This document shows, piece after piece, positions 33,866 through 43,230 of a DNA stretch of 64,000 nucleotides (position 1 is the first letter of the stretch; every line of letters begins with the position of its first letter). The stretch lies in contig NZ_JAASRM010000001.1 in assembly GCF_011761565.1 (NCBI RefSeq), forward strand, positions 372,139 through 436,138, given 5' to 3'. The notes beneath the pieces are model-generated. The model was given only the letters and a program-made list of their open reading frames with translations, searched no databases and was not told the origin of the DNA. Both the position numbers and the translations under genes were made by a program. This DNA is from Rhizomicrobium palustre. Its GTDB lineage: Bacteria > Pseudomonadota > Alphaproteobacteria > Micropepsales > Micropepsaceae.

Positions 33866-34747
33866 ATGGGCCACCCCAAATTGGGCGGAGAAGTGTTGCG
33901 TAACGCGCAAGAGCGCGCGCAATTGGAACGGCATTGGGAAATCCTCGGCGACGCCAAGCCGCCCAAGCCGCCGCATGGCAAGCACTATCACTATGTTGAT
34001 GAACTCGCCCGGCTGCAATTCGAGCTTTTGAAGATGCAGGAATGGGTCCGCCTGCAAGGCCTGAAGGTGGTGGTCATTTTCGAAGGGCGCGATGCGGCGG
34101 GTAAAGGCGGCGTCATCAAGCGTATTACGGAGTGCCTTAATCCGCGCTCCTGCCGGGTCGTGGCGCTCGCCACCCCGACCGAAAAAGAACGCGGGCAATG
34201 GTATTTCCAGCGCTATGTCGAACAGCTTCCGTCCAAGGGTGAGATCGTGCTCTTCGACCGCTCCTGGTATAACCGCGCGGGCGTCGAGCATGTCATGGGC
34301 TTCTGCTCCAAGGACGAATACAAGGAGTTTTTGCGCGCCTGCCCGCTCTTCGAAGAGATGCTGGTGCGGTCCGGCATTATCCTGCTCAAATACTGGTTCA
34401 GCGTAAATGACGAGGAGCAGGAGAAACGCTTCCTCGAGCGGATGAAGAATCCGATCAAGCGCTGGAAGCTCTCGCCGATGGATATCGAAAGCCGCGAGCG
34501 CTGGGTGGAATATTCCAAGGCCAAGGATGTGATGCTGAAGCACACCGACACCAAACTCGCGCCTTGGTATATCGTCGATGCGGATAACAAGAAGCGGGCG
34601 CGGCTCAACTGCATCGCCCATTTCCTGCGGCAAATTCCGTATAAGGATCTAAAGCCGATCCAATTCGAACTGCCCGCGCGCCAGCCCGACAACAGCTATA
34701 AGCGCCCGAAAAAATCCGATCAGCATTGGGTGCCGGAGCGGTATTGA
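33866..34747 (+). CDS. ppk2: Polyphosphate kinase 2
   Basis: A 293-aa PPK2-family enzyme that transfers phosphate between polyphosphate and nucleotides. Walker A is EGRDAAGKGG (about residues 73-82) and Walker B is FDRSWYNRAGVE (about 130-141), with the lid SPMDIESRERW. Length and single domain fit class I PPK2 (NDP phosphorylating or polyP forming). The ATG is chosen because AAAGG lies 8 bases upstream; an in-frame ATG 9 codons earlier overlaps the palindrome and is less likely. Confidence 0.93.
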   Translation: MGHPKLGGEVLRNAQERAQLERHWEILGDAKPPKPPHGKHYHYVDELARLQFELLKMQEWVRLQGLKVVVIFEGRDAAGKGGVIKRITECLNPRSCRVVALATPTEKERGQWYFQRYVEQLPSKGEIVLFDRSWYNRAGVEHVMGFCSKDEYKEFLRACPLFEEMLVRSGIILLKYWFSVNDEEQEKRFLERMKNPIKRWKLSPMDIESRERWVEYSKAKDVMLKHTDTKLAPWYIVDADNKKRARLNCIAHFLRQIPYKDLKPIQFELPARQPDNSYKRPKKSDQHWVPERY

Positions 34748-34753
34748 GAAAAC

Positions 34754-34776
34754 TCCACCCTCCCTTTGAGGGTGGA
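34754..34776 (+). terminator. Hairpin after ppk2
   Basis: TCCACCCTC and GAGGGTGGA are perfect 9-bp arms with a 5-base loop, 7 bases after the ppk2 stop. There is no long T-run. Confidence 0.5.
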
Positions 34777-34805
34777 CTATCGCTTTGGGTTTACGAGCGC
34801 ATGTT

Positions 34806-34948
34806 GTCATCCCGGACGCGCCCGCCAAGATCGTGTCATCTGGTACAAGGGCGCGATCCGGGACCCACTCAGAAATCTGAACATTGTCGAAGTGGATCCC
34901 GGCTCTACGTGCTCTCTGCTTCGCAGCGCGCACTGCGGCCGGGATGAC
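34806..34948. repeat. Dispersed palindromic element R4
   Basis: Bounded by GTCATCCCGG at the left and CCGGGATGAC at the right, with inner copies GATCCGGGACCCA and TGGATCCCGG. The plan is the same as R1 (outer GTCAT, inner TGGAT) but the core sequence differs. It fills the ppk2-gmk gap. Confidence 0.7.
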
Positions 34949-34973
34949 AGTTTGAGTTGATCTCCAAAAGCCC

Positions 34974-35609
34974 TCAGCCGCCCTTCACCAGCCCATCGAC
35001 AAAGCTCAAAAGGCCCGGCTGGCGGGTGCGCTTTAAGCGTTCGGCGGCGAGAATGGCCGTCACCTGGGTTTGCGCCACCGCGACATCATCGTTGACCACC
35101 ACATAATCGTATTCCGACCAGCGGCTGATCTCGTTGGAGGCTTTGGCCATACGCTGGGCGATGACTTCGGGCGTATCCTCGGCGCGGCCACGCAAACGGC
35201 GCTCCAGTTCGGCGCGCGACGGCGGCAGAATGAAAACGCTGACCATGTCATCACCGGCGAGCGCCCGCAGCTGCTGCGCGCCCTGCCAATCGATATCGAA
35301 CAGCACGTCCTGGCCGCTGGCGAGGGCCTCCATCACCGGCTCTTTCGGCGTGCCGTAGTGATTGCCGAAGACTTCGGCGTGTTCGAGGAATTCCTTGTCC
35401 TGCACCATGCGCTGAAATTCGCCCAAGCCCACGAAGTAATATTCGCGGCCATGGGTTTCGCCGGGGCGCGGAGAGCGCGTCGTCGCCGAAACGCTCATGG
35501 TGAGGTTGGGTTCGGATTTCAAGAGCCCGCGCGACAGGGTGGATTTGCCCGCCCCCGAAGGCGAGGACAACACAAACATCAAGCCACGGCGTTTGATTTC
35601 AACGGTCAT
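34974..35609 (-). CDS. gmk: Guanylate kinase
   Basis: A 211-aa kinase converting GMP to GDP. P-loop SSPSGAGKST is at residues 15-24; the GMP-binding segment has TTRSPRPGETHGREYYFV (about 43-60), and the lid RLRGRAEDTPEVIAQRM is conserved. Last gene of the minus-strand run fab-mltG-yicC-gmk; yicC lies 125 bases upstream, with an R1 repeat between. Confidence 0.96.
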   Translation of the reverse strand: MTVEIKRRGLMFVLSSPSGAGKSTLSRGLLKSEPNLTMSVSATTRSPRPGETHGREYYFVGLGEFQRMVQDKEFLEHAEVFGNHYGTPKEPVMEALASGQDVLFDIDWQGAQQLRALAGDDMVSVFILPPSRAELERRLRGRAEDTPEVIAQRMAKASNEISRWSEYDYVVVNDDVAVAQTQVTAILAAERLKRTRQPGLLSFVDGLVKGG

Positions 35610-35655
35610 TTACTACCACCTAATCGTCATGGCTTGACGGGCCATTTTCTTCTTC

Positions 35656-35732
35656 GTCATGGCCGGGCCTGACCCGGCCATCCATCTTATTACCAGCACC
35701 GCCCGGATGGCCGCCTCAAGGGCGGCCATGAC
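35656..35732. repeat. Dispersed palindromic repeat R1, copy b
   Basis: Nearly the reverse complement of copy a: GTCATGGCCGGG-CCTGA-CCCGGCCATCCA, then CGGATGGCCGCC-TCAA-GGGCGGCCATGAC. The left/right asymmetry is conserved between copies, which shows the pair moves as one unit. Confidence 0.85.
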
Positions 35733-35734
35733 GG

Positions 35735-36622
35735 TCACTCCACATTCTGCAACTGCTCGCGGAACTGATCGATCGCAGCTTTAAGGTCAAGGCCGATACG
35801 TGTCAGCGCGATGTCGGTAGACTTCGAGCACAGCGTATTGGCTTCGCGATTGAATTCCTGCGCCAGAAAATCGAGACGGCGGCCCACCGCATCACCCGCG
35901 GCGAGCAAACGGCGCGCTTCGGCGACATGGGCATTCAGCCGGTCGATTTCCTCGCGGATATCGGCGCGGGTCGCCAGCATCGCAATTTCCTGTTCCAGGC
36001 GCTCGCCCGACACCGTGCCCGGCGTCACAAGATCAGCAAGCTGCTGCTTCAAGCGCTCACGAATGGCGGCGGGCTGGGTGGCGGCGGCCTCACCGGCTTC
36101 TGTCGTCAGTCGCGCGATCTCTTCGATCTGGCCGTTCAGAATGGTGGCGAGCTTGGCACCTTCGCTGGCGCGCGCCTTGGCGAGGGCATCAAAGCACTGC
36201 GCCAGGGTTTCGAGAATAGCGGCATCGCGTTTCGCAAGTTCCTCGGCATCGGCGAGGATGCCTTCATCCTGCACCAAGACGCCTTTCAGCGCCAAAAGCC
36301 CATCGATACGCGCGGGCGGCAGGCCGGTTTCATTCGCCACTTCTTTGGCAATCTTGACGGCGGCAGCAAGCGCGGCAGCATCGACGCGAAGCCCGCGCGC
36401 CCCGAGCCCGGCATCGAAATTCAGCGAGGCCTGGATATTGCCGCGCTTGAAACGGCTGTTGGCGAGGGCGCGCGCGCCCGGCTCGATGCTTTCGAAACCG
36501 GGTGGCAGACGCAACCGCAGTTCCAGCCCGCGGCCATTGACGCTACGCGCTTCCCAGCGCCAGCGCGCCGTCTCACGCCCGCCGAGCCCTTCGGCAAAAC
36601 CAGTCATACTGACGAGCGGCAT
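35735..36622 (-). CDS. yicC: YicC family protein (endoribonuclease-like)
   Basis: A 295-aa protein. It starts with the invariant SMTGF motif and ends with the DUF1732 domain (GRRLDFLAQEFNREANTLCSKSTD, in two pieces around residue 255-275). E. coli YicC and relatives have been reported to be RNA endonucleases. The next gene is gmk, a conserved pairing in proteobacteria. Confidence 0.93.
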   Translation of the reverse strand: MPLVSMTGFAEGLGGRETARWRWEARSVNGRGLELRLRLPPGFESIEPGARALANSRFKRGNIQASLNFDAGLGARGLRVDAAALAAAVKIAKEVANETGLPPARIDGLLALKGVLVQDEGILADAEELAKRDAAILETLAQCFDALAKARASEGAKLATILNGQIEEIARLTTEAGEAAATQPAAIRERLKQQLADLVTPGTVSGERLEQEIAMLATRADIREEIDRLNAHVAEARRLLAAGDAVGRRLDFLAQEFNREANTLCSKSTDIALTRIGLDLKAAIDQFREQLQNVE

Positions 36623-36680
36623 AGAAAGCTCCCTTGATTTGGCCGGAACTTACAGCCTGGCCTCACTAGACAAAAGCCCT

Positions 36681-36879
36681 ACCCTCCCCTTGAGGGAGGG
36701 TCGAATTTGCGAAAGCAAATTCGGGGAGGGGTATGTCGCGCCACCAAAGAATATGAGGAGGAACGGGCCGTTTTGGGATGCCATGCTAGTTCCAACACGG
36801 AGCTAAGCTTAGCAGACCTCGGCATACCCCTCCCCGAAAAATGCTCTCGCATTTTTCGACCCTCCCTCAAGGGGAGGGT
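36681..36879. repeat. Paired palindromic element R2, copy a
   Basis: The left part runs CCCTCCCCTTGAGGGAGGGTCGAA through CGGGGAGGGGTATG; the right part is its inverted counterpart, GCATACCCCTCCCCG through TCGACCCTCCCTCAAGGGGAGGG, with about 90 bases of non-repeated DNA between. It fills the yicC-mltG gap. A second copy is at 53619. Confidence 0.8.
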
Positions 36880-36890
36880 TGAAATCCCGC

Positions 36891-37868
36891 TTACTTCCCC
36901 TGCCCGATATGGATCTTGCGCCAGGCGGCGACGTGGATGTTTTGCTGTTCCACGGTCTCGGCGAAGACATGCCCGCCGGTGCCATCGGCGACGAAGTAAA
37001 GGTCCTTCGACTCGATCGGATTAAGCACGGCGGCGATGGCATCCTTGCCGGGATTGCAGATCGGATGCGGCGGCAGGCCCGCGATGACATAGGTGTTGTA
37101 GGGCGTCGCCGCTTCGATCTCGGAACGGTTGATACGCCGCCCCAAAGGATAGCCCTTGGTGATGCCGTAAATGATGGTCGGGTCCGATTGCAGGCGCATG
37201 CCGATCTTGAGCCGGTTCATGAACACCGAGGCGATATGCGGGCGCTCCGACGGAATGCCGGTTTCCTTCTCCACGATGGAGGCGAGGATCAAGGCTTCCT
37301 GTTTGGTCTTGATGGGCAGGTTCGGCGCGCGATTTTCCCACAGCCGATCCAGCACCTCCTTCTGCGCCTTCTTCATCTTGGCGAGGAGGTCTTTGCGGGT
37401 TTCGCCGCGCTGGAAAAGATAGGTCTCGGGCAACAGACTGCCTTCCGCCGGCACCGCGCCCGCTTCGCCCAAAAGCACCGGATCATCCTTCACCAGATCA
37501 TAGGCCATCTGGCTCGTCAGCCCTTCGGCGACGGTGAGCTTATGCTGGATGGATTTGCCTGCGATCAGGATATCCATGATCGCCTTCATCGAGGCGCGGT
37601 CGGGGATAGCGTATTCGCCCGCCTTCAGCGCCTTGTTGCGGCCGGTGGCATAAGCGGCAATCGCAAAAACTTCGGGATGATCAGTAACGCCCGCGTCCTT
37701 CAAGCTGTCGGCGATCGCCTTGGTGCCGATGCCGGGCTTGATCACGACGATGGTTTCCTTGCCCTCTTTGGCGACAGGTCCCGGCGCAGTGAAAGCGGCA
37801 TAGCCCCATTCGATGATGCCCGCGATGAGCACACCGACAACGACAACAAACGCGATGAAGTTCTTCAT
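36891..37868 (-). CDS. mltG: Endolytic murein transglycosylase MltG
   Basis: A 325-aa inner-membrane enzyme that cuts nascent glycan strands and helps end peptidoglycan chains. One N-terminal membrane helix (about residues 3-25), a LysM-like region, then the YceG catalytic domain with the Glu of ASIVEKETG (about 203-211), SVFMNRL and RLQSDPTIIYG. The PYNTYVIAGLPPHPICNPG segment is typical. Located between fabF and yicC, the usual alphaproteobacterial order. Confidence 0.94.
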   Translation of the reverse strand: MKNFIAFVVVVGVLIAGIIEWGYAAFTAPGPVAKEGKETIVVIKPGIGTKAIADSLKDAGVTDHPEVFAIAAYATGRNKALKAGEYAIPDRASMKAIMDILIAGKSIQHKLTVAEGLTSQMAYDLVKDDPVLLGEAGAVPAEGSLLPETYLFQRGETRKDLLAKMKKAQKEVLDRLWENRAPNLPIKTKQEALILASIVEKETGIPSERPHIASVFMNRLKIGMRLQSDPTIIYGITKGYPLGRRINRSEIEAATPYNTYVIAGLPPHPICNPGKDAIAAVLNPIESKDLYFVADGTGGHVFAETVEQQNIHVAAWRKIHIGQGK

Positions 37869-37908
37869 AGGCGCCCCCCACTACGACTTACGGGCGCGCC
37901 TCGGCCTA

Positions 37909-39165
37909 TTACGGACGCGCCAGAATCAAGCATGCATTCGTGCCGCCGAAGCCGAAGGAGTTCGACATCACGACATTCACCTCGCGCTTGATGGCTTCGT
38001 GCGGCACCAGGTTCAACTTGGTGTCGACGGCCGGATTGTCGAGGTTGATGGTCGGCGGAATAATGCCATCGCGCATGGCGAGAATGCAGAAGATCGCTTC
38101 CACAGACCCGGCCGCGCCCAAAAGATGGCCGATGGCCGATTTGGTCGAGCTCATGGGCTTGCCGATCGCGGCATCGCCCAGGAAGCGTTCCACAGCACCG
38201 GCTTCGATGCCGTCCGCCATGGTCGATGTGCCATGGGCATTGATGTAATCGATATCCGCAGCCGAAAAGCCCGACTTCTTCAGCGCCATCTTCATGGCAC
38301 GGAAACCGCCATCGCCGTCTTCGGCCGGCGCGGTGATGTGATAGGCGTCGCCCGAGAGGCCATAGCCCTTCACTTCCGCGTAAATCTTGGCGCCGCGCGC
38401 CTTGGCATGCTCGTACTCTTCCAGCATCACCACCCCCGCGCCCTCGCCCATCACAAAGCCGTCGCGGTCCTTATCGTAGGGACGCGAGGCCTTTTCAGGC
38501 GTGTCGTTATAGGCGGTGGAAAGCGCACGGCAGGCGTTGAAGCCCGCGATGCCGATTTTGCAGACAGCCGCTTCCGCGCCGCCCGCCAGCATCAGATCCG
38601 CATCGTCCAGCGCGATCATGCGGGCCGCATCGCCGATGGCGTGGGCGCCGGTGGCGCAAGCCGTCACCACAGCGTGGTTGGGGCCTTTGAAACCGAAACG
38701 GATAGAGGCGTAACCCGAGACCAGATTGATGAGGCGGCCCGGAATGAAGAACGGAGACACGCGCCTTGGGCCTTTTTCGGCCATCAGCAACGTGGTCTCC
38801 GCAATTCCTTCGAGCCCGCCGATGCCCGAGCCGATCAGAACGCCTGTGCGCTCTTTCTCTTCCTCGGTCTTCGGCTCCCAACCGGAGTCGGCAACCGCCT
38901 GCGCCGCGGCAGCCATGCCGTAGACGATGAACTCGTCCACCTTGCGCTGCTCTTTGGGGTCCATGCCGGAATCAGGATTGAACGTTCCGTTCGTTCCATC
39001 ACCTTTGGGGACCATGCAGGCGATCTTCGTCGCCAGATCGTCGGTATTGAACTTCTCGATGCGCCGGGCGCCAGACTTGCCCTGGATAAGGCGCGACCAT
39101 GAGTTTTCCACGTCGCCCGCAAGCGGCGTGACCAACCCTAGCCCCGTCACGACTACTCTACGCAT
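37909..39165 (-). CDS. fabF: 3-oxoacyl-ACP synthase II
   Basis: A 418-aa condensing enzyme of fatty acid elongation. The catalytic triad is clear: Cys in VTACATGAH (about residue 166), His in NAHGTSTMADG (about 306) and His in KSAIGHLLGAAG (about 343). GFGGTNACL closes the protein. Nineteen bases downstream of acpP, its substrate carrier. Confidence 0.96.
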   Translation of the reverse strand: MRRVVVTGLGLVTPLAGDVENSWSRLIQGKSGARRIEKFNTDDLATKIACMVPKGDGTNGTFNPDSGMDPKEQRKVDEFIVYGMAAAAQAVADSGWEPKTEEEKERTGVLIGSGIGGLEGIAETTLLMAEKGPRRVSPFFIPGRLINLVSGYASIRFGFKGPNHAVVTACATGAHAIGDAARMIALDDADLMLAGGAEAAVCKIGIAGFNACRALSTAYNDTPEKASRPYDKDRDGFVMGEGAGVVMLEEYEHAKARGAKIYAEVKGYGLSGDAYHITAPAEDGDGGFRAMKMALKKSGFSAADIDYINAHGTSTMADGIEAGAVERFLGDAAIGKPMSSTKSAIGHLLGAAGSVEAIFCILAMRDGIIPPTINLDNPAVDTKLNLVPHEAIKREVNVVMSNSFGFGGTNACLILARP

Positions 39166-39184
39166 GAGTACCGACTATCTTTTG

Positions 39185-39424
39185 TTATTTGCCGCTCTGC
39201 GCATCGATGAAGGCGACCGCGTCCTTCACGGTGACGATCTGCTCAGCAGCGTCATCGGGAATTTCGATGCCAAATTCTTCTTCGAAGGCCATAACCAATT
39301 CGACCGTGTCCAGGCTGTCAGCGCCGAGATCGTCGATGAACGACGCGCCTTCGACGACCTTGTCGGGCTCCACGTTCAGGTGCTCGACGACAATCTTCTT
39401 CACGCGTTCGGCAGTATCGCTCAT
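39185..39424 (-). CDS. acpP: Acyl carrier protein
   Basis: A 79-aa acidic carrier. The phosphopantetheine Ser is in [10 protein letters not shown] (about residue 38). The start was set at MSDTAERV, giving the standard length; the upstream in-frame codons are rich in Cys/Arg and non-coding in character. Between fabG (157 bases upstream) and fabF. Confidence 0.97.
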   Translation of the reverse strand: MSDTAERVKKIVVEHLNVEPDKVVEGASFIDDLGADSLDTVELVMAFEEEFGIEIPDDAAEQIVTVKDAVAFIDAQSGK

Positions 39425-39581
39425 TGGTAGTCCTAAGCCTTTCCTTTGCTCTTCACACCGCGCTTGCATTCGCCTTGGCCTGCGGCACGGGCCCTCACAA
39501 CACATTTACCGGTGGGGGTCAGCCGTTTCGTAACACAAAGCCTTACGTCCCGCCACAGGCATTAAACTATTGAAAACCCTG

Positions 39582-40322
39582 TCAGATCATCGCCATGCCG
39601 CCATTGACATGGAGAGTCTGGCCGGTCACGTAGGCCGCTTCCTCGCTGGCGAGATAGGCGACCGCACCCGCAATTTCGGCCGGAGACCCCATTCTTTGGG
39701 CCGGAATACGCGCCGAAATGGCTTCTTTTTGCTGCTCGTTGAGCACATCCGTCATCGCCGTGGCGATGAAACCGGGGGCGACGCAGTTCACGGTGATTCC
39801 ACGGGTCGCGACCTCATAGGCCAGCGATTTGGACATGGCCGTGAGACCGCCCTTGGCCGCGGCATAATTACACTGACCGGGGTTGCCGATCGCGCCGACG
39901 ATGGAAGTCACAGAGATGATCCGCCCCCAGCGCTTTTTCATCATGTTCCGCGTAACGGCGCGGGAAAGACGGAAGGCCGCGGTGAGATCGACCGCGATGA
40001 CCTGATCCCATTCCTCATCCTTCATGCGCATGGAGAGATTGTCTTTGGTCACGCCGGCATTGTTGACCAGGATATCGATCGGCGCACCGGCAGCGGCTTC
40101 CGCCGTCTTGGGCAGCGCTTCGACCGACGCGGGGTCGGAAAGATTGCAGGTGGCGACAAAGGCGCGTTCCCCAAGCTCCGCCTTCAAGGCTTCGAGAGCC
40201 TCGGCGCGGGTGCCGGAAAGAACAACGCTCGCGCCCTGCGCATGCAGCGCCTTGGCGATGGCGTTACCGATCCCGCCGGAAGCGCCAGTGATCAGCGCGA
40301 CCTTGCCGGTCAAATCAAACAT
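39582..40322 (-). CDS. fabG: 3-oxoacyl-ACP reductase
   Basis: A 246-aa SDR of fatty acid synthesis. Contains TGASGGIG (about residues 13-20), NNAGVTKDNL with the FabG-typical TKD, the catalytic Tyr/Lys in YAAAKGGL, and a C-terminal YVTGQTLHVNGGM. Its ATG shares one base with the fabD stop, so the two are coupled. Confidence 0.96.
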   Translation of the reverse strand: MFDLTGKVALITGASGGIGNAIAKALHAQGASVVLSGTRAEALEALKAELGERAFVATCNLSDPASVEALPKTAEAAAGAPIDILVNNAGVTKDNLSMRMKDEEWDQVIAVDLTAAFRLSRAVTRNMMKKRWGRIISVTSIVGAIGNPGQCNYAAAKGGLTAMSKSLAYEVATRGITVNCVAPGFIATAMTDVLNEQQKEAISARIPAQRMGSPAEIAGAVAYLASEEAAYVTGQTLHVNGGMAMI

Positions 40323-41278
40323 TAAAGGGTCCTCGCGAAGGCTTCGATGTCTGCGGGGGTGTCGAGGCTGACGGTCAGAAGATCCTTGTCGATCCGCTTG
40401 ACCATGCCGGTAAGCACCTTGTTGCCGCCGAATTCGACCGTGGTTTCGACGCCAAAAGAGCGCAAAGCGGCGATGCTTTCGCGCCAGCGCACGCGGCCCG
40501 TGACCTGTTCGACCAGAAGGCGGCGCACCGCTTCGGGCTCATTGGTTTCGGCGGCGATCACATTGGCGACAACCGGCGCCTTCAAGGGCGCGATGGTCAC
40601 GGCGGCGAGCGCTTCGGCCATGGCTTCCGCGGCGGGCTGCATCATCGGGCAATGGAAGGGCGCGGAAACAGCCAGCGCCAGGGCGCGCTTCACGCCCTTC
40701 GCCTTGGCAAGTTCGCCTGCGCGATCCACCGTCGCCTTGCGGCCAGAGATCACCACCTGGCCCGGCGCATTGTCATTGGCGACGACGCAGACGGGATCAG
40801 ATTCGGTCGCGGCCGCGACGGCTTCTTTGGCCACCTCTTCGGCGAGCGCAATATCGGCGCCGATCAAGGCATACATCCCGCCCTCGCCCACCGGCACGGC
40901 GGCCTGCATGGCGCGGCCACGGATTTTAAGGAGCTTCGCGGTATCGGCCAACGTAAAGGCCCCCGCGGCGCAAAGCGCGGAATATTCGCCGAGCGAATGG
41001 CCAGCCACGAGGCGGGCATGCTTGGCAACGTCAAGACCGCCTTCTTTCTCCAGCACGCGCAGAACCGCGATGGAGGCGGCCATGATGGCCGGCTGAGCGT
41101 TCTCGGTCAGAACCAGATCGGATTCGGGGCCTTCCCACATCAGCTTGGAAAGGTGCTGCGACAGCGCTTCGTCGACCTCTTGGAAGACCTCGCGCGCAGG
41201 CGCGAAAGCCTCGGCCAGCGCCTTGCCCATGCCGACAGCCTGGCTGCCCTGTCCCGGAAAAATGAAAGCCCGCGTCAT
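40322..41278 (-). CDS. fabD: Malonyl-CoA:ACP transacylase
   Basis: A 318-aa acyltransferase loading malonate onto ACP. GQGSQAVGMG near the start, nucleophile Ser in AGHSLGEYSA (about residue 92), SAPFHCPMM with the catalytic His, and a final substrate-loop GGNKVLTGM. The start was placed at MTRAFIFPGQGSQ; the 18 upstream in-frame residues are not family-like. First gene of the fab cluster on this strand. Confidence 0.96.
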   Translation of the reverse strand: MTRAFIFPGQGSQAVGMGKALAEAFAPAREVFQEVDEALSQHLSKLMWEGPESDLVLTENAQPAIMAASIAVLRVLEKEGGLDVAKHARLVAGHSLGEYSALCAAGAFTLADTAKLLKIRGRAMQAAVPVGEGGMYALIGADIALAEEVAKEAVAAATESDPVCVVANDNAPGQVVISGRKATVDRAGELAKAKGVKRALALAVSAPFHCPMMQPAAEAMAEALAAVTIAPLKAPVVANVIAAETNEPEAVRRLLVEQVTGRVRWRESIAALRSFGVETTVEFGGNKVLTGMVKRIDKDLLTVSLDTPADIEAFARTL

Positions 41279-41412
41279 ACGCGTCCTTAAGATTTGCAGC
41301 CGCAAGCGAAGCGGCGAATGGGGGCGACACAAATCAAGGGCTGGAAGCTAAGTCAAGCGCGTCCAGAGGGTTGAAAGCTGAACTTGGCTAACGCGGACCA
41401 GAAATCCGGGCT

Positions 41413-42099
41413 TCATGACGCAGAATCATCCCTGCGCGCGGCCTGGGAGAGGGTGTCATTGCCATAAGCGGCCAGAAATACCCCCGTGATCCGCTTGGCT
41501 TCCCGTTCCAACGCCTCCGGTGCAACCTTTTCGACGGCATTCCACAACCTTTGAGTGTGAAGATTGCCCGCGGCGAGATCCAGGAAGCTTTCGGCGGCTT
41601 CTACTGGATCGCACAGACGCAACGTCCCATGCGCCATAGCCTCGGCGAAATAATGGGCGAGTCTCTCCGCCCCGCGCCGCACCGAGAGCTCATAGGTCTG
41701 TTTGCCCATCTCCGGGAATCGCCCCGCCTCGGCGATGATCAGGCGGTAGCCCGCGATGATGGTGTCGGACAAAAGCCCGTGGAGACAGCGGCGCACGAAA
41801 TCCTGAAACGCGGCGGCGGTCGGCTCGAAAGAGAGCTGTGTCTTGAAAATCTCGTCATAAAGCTGCTGCGTCTCGCGATCGGTCACCGCGATGAAGAGCT
41901 CTTTCTTCGATGGAAAGTAGCTGTAGAGCGTGGCTTTCGATCCACCGACCTCGGCTGCGATGCGCGACATCGAGGTGCCCGAATAGCCATCCTGCAAGAA
42001 GGCTTCGCGGGCGATATCGAGAATGGCCGCGCGCCGTTCGTCGGGCGTCAGCTTGCGGCTTTCGGAAAGAGTGGGCTTGCGCCCTTCGACCATAACCAT
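41413..42099 (-). CDS. TetR-family regulator, paralogue 1
   Basis: A 228-aa repressor. The HTH (GTSMSRIAAEVGGSKATLYSYFPSKKELF, about residues 41-69) is nearly identical to that of the next TetR gene, and the ligand domain is of the AcrR/TetR_C type. AAAAGG precedes the start. Its own upstream region has the palindrome ACTGTAC-C-GTACAGT, so autoregulation is likely. Confidence 0.92.
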   Translation of the reverse strand: MVMVEGRKPTLSESRKLTPDERRAAILDIAREAFLQDGYSGTSMSRIAAEVGGSKATLYSYFPSKKELFIAVTDRETQQLYDEIFKTQLSFEPTAAAFQDFVRRCLHGLLSDTIIAGYRLIIAEAGRFPEMGKQTYELSVRRGAERLAHYFAEAMAHGTLRLCDPVEAAESFLDLAAGNLHTQRLWNAVEKVAPEALEREAKRITGVFLAAYGNDTLSQAARRDDSAS

Positions 42100-42181
42100 G
42101 ACAGCCTTTTAACGGGCAAAGCCATCCTTGCGGTAGCCCTGCGGCACGCCGTTGCATTGACTTTGGCGCCGCAGATGATGT

Positions 42182-42196
42182 ACTGTACCGTACAGT
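42182..42196. promoter_or_regulatory. TetR operator palindrome
   Basis: ACTGTAC-C-GTACAGT, a perfect 15-base palindrome upstream of TetR paralogue 1. Its inner word GTACTGTACCGTAC (42180-42193) recurs with one change before the efflux operon. Confidence 0.75.
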
Positions 42197-42367
42197 TGAA
42201 GGTTTGAATAGCTTTTGGAACGAACCTTCCTACGAGATACCGGCTCCAACAAGCCGGTCATTGCAAGGGCGGCGGCGATATTATCCCGCCATGGCACGTT
42301 TCCCCCAAAAAAACTGGCCTAGCCGCCCTTGCGATTTCTTTCGAACGCTCCCCCCTTTCCCGATTTG

Positions 42368-42489
42368 TCATGGCCCGCGACTGCGGGCCACCCAGGTCTC
42401 GCGGCTTTGCCCTTCCAGGAAAGGCCTGATTTTTCAGTGACTGGAATTGGGCAACACAATCTGGATGGCCCGCAGTCGCGGGCCATGAC
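42368..42489. repeat. Dispersed palindromic repeat R1, copy c (diverged)
   Basis: GTCATGGCCCGCGACTGCGGGCCACCCAG at the left and TGGATGGCCCGCAGTCGCGGGCCATGACA at the right keep the R1 outer GTCATGGCC and inner GGATGGCC edges, with different loop bases and a longer spacer of about 75 bases. Confidence 0.75.
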
Positions 42490-42527
42490 AATTGGGGCAT
42501 AGAAGCCTCCTCATAGGGGGAGAGGTT

Positions 42528-43178
42528 TTACGCCCTCGCCGCCCTGCTCAGCGCATCATTGCCAAAGGCCGCGAGGAAGGTGTTCGCGATGCGCCCCGCC
42601 TCGGCAAGGATCATCGCCTCAGGCACCATGGTCACCACATTCCACACCCGCTTATCGCGCAGGAGCCCGCTTGCGAGCGCGATGAAATGCTCGGCGGCAT
42701 GGGCGGCGTTGCAGCGGCGCAAATACCCCTCATCTATCGCGCGCGCGAAATAGGCGGTGAAGCGCACCACGCCCCGCTCCAGCGCCATAGCGTAAGCGGT
42801 ATGACCGATTTCCGGAAAGCGGCCCGATTCGGCGACGATCAGGCGATAGGATTCCACCATCTCATCCTCCAGCATGGCGCCCAGCATCCGGCGCGCCAGA
42901 TCGATGATGCGGGTTTTGAAATCGGCCCCAGCCGCCTCGGTTCCGAACACCGCATCAAGCAGCCGCGCCGTCTCGCGATCCGTGACCGCGACGAAGAGAT
43001 CTTTCTTGGAGGGGAAGTGGTTATAGAGCGTGGTCTTGGAGCCGCCGAGTTCGCCCGCAATGCGCGACATCGAGGTGCCCGCATAGCCATCGCGGATGAA
43101 AAGGCGATGCGCCACATCGAGGATGAGGTCATGGCGCGCCTCCGAGCTGAGTTTCTCGCCGTCTTTCCCTGTAAACAT
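42528..43178 (-). CDS. TetR-family regulator, paralogue 2 (efflux repressor)
   Basis: A 216-aa repressor. The HTH (GTSMSRIAGELGGSKTTLYNHFPSKKDLF) and the following AVTDRET match paralogue 1 almost residue for residue, so the two arose by duplication. It is divergent from the NodT-EmrA-EmrB operon across 88 bases that carry the shared operator, the classical layout for a local efflux repressor. Confidence 0.92.
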   Translation of the reverse strand: MFTGKDGEKLSSEARHDLILDVAHRLFIRDGYAGTSMSRIAGELGGSKTTLYNHFPSKKDLFVAVTDRETARLLDAVFGTEAAGADFKTRIIDLARRMLGAMLEDEMVESYRLIVAESGRFPEIGHTAYAMALERGVVRFTAYFARAIDEGYLRRCNAAHAAEHFIALASGLLRDKRVWNVVTMVPEAMILAEAGRIANTFLAAFGNDALSRAARA

Positions 43179-43230
43179 GCCGCTGCCTTACCCGACGAGA
43201 ATTTCTTGACTCTCGCGCGTTCCTGGTATT

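Larger units (their letters stand above)
42100..42527. other. Gap between the two TetR genes
   Basis: No coding sequence supported. It contains the TetR operator near 42182, an unassigned stretch, and a third copy of the R1 repeat family. Confidence 0.6.
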
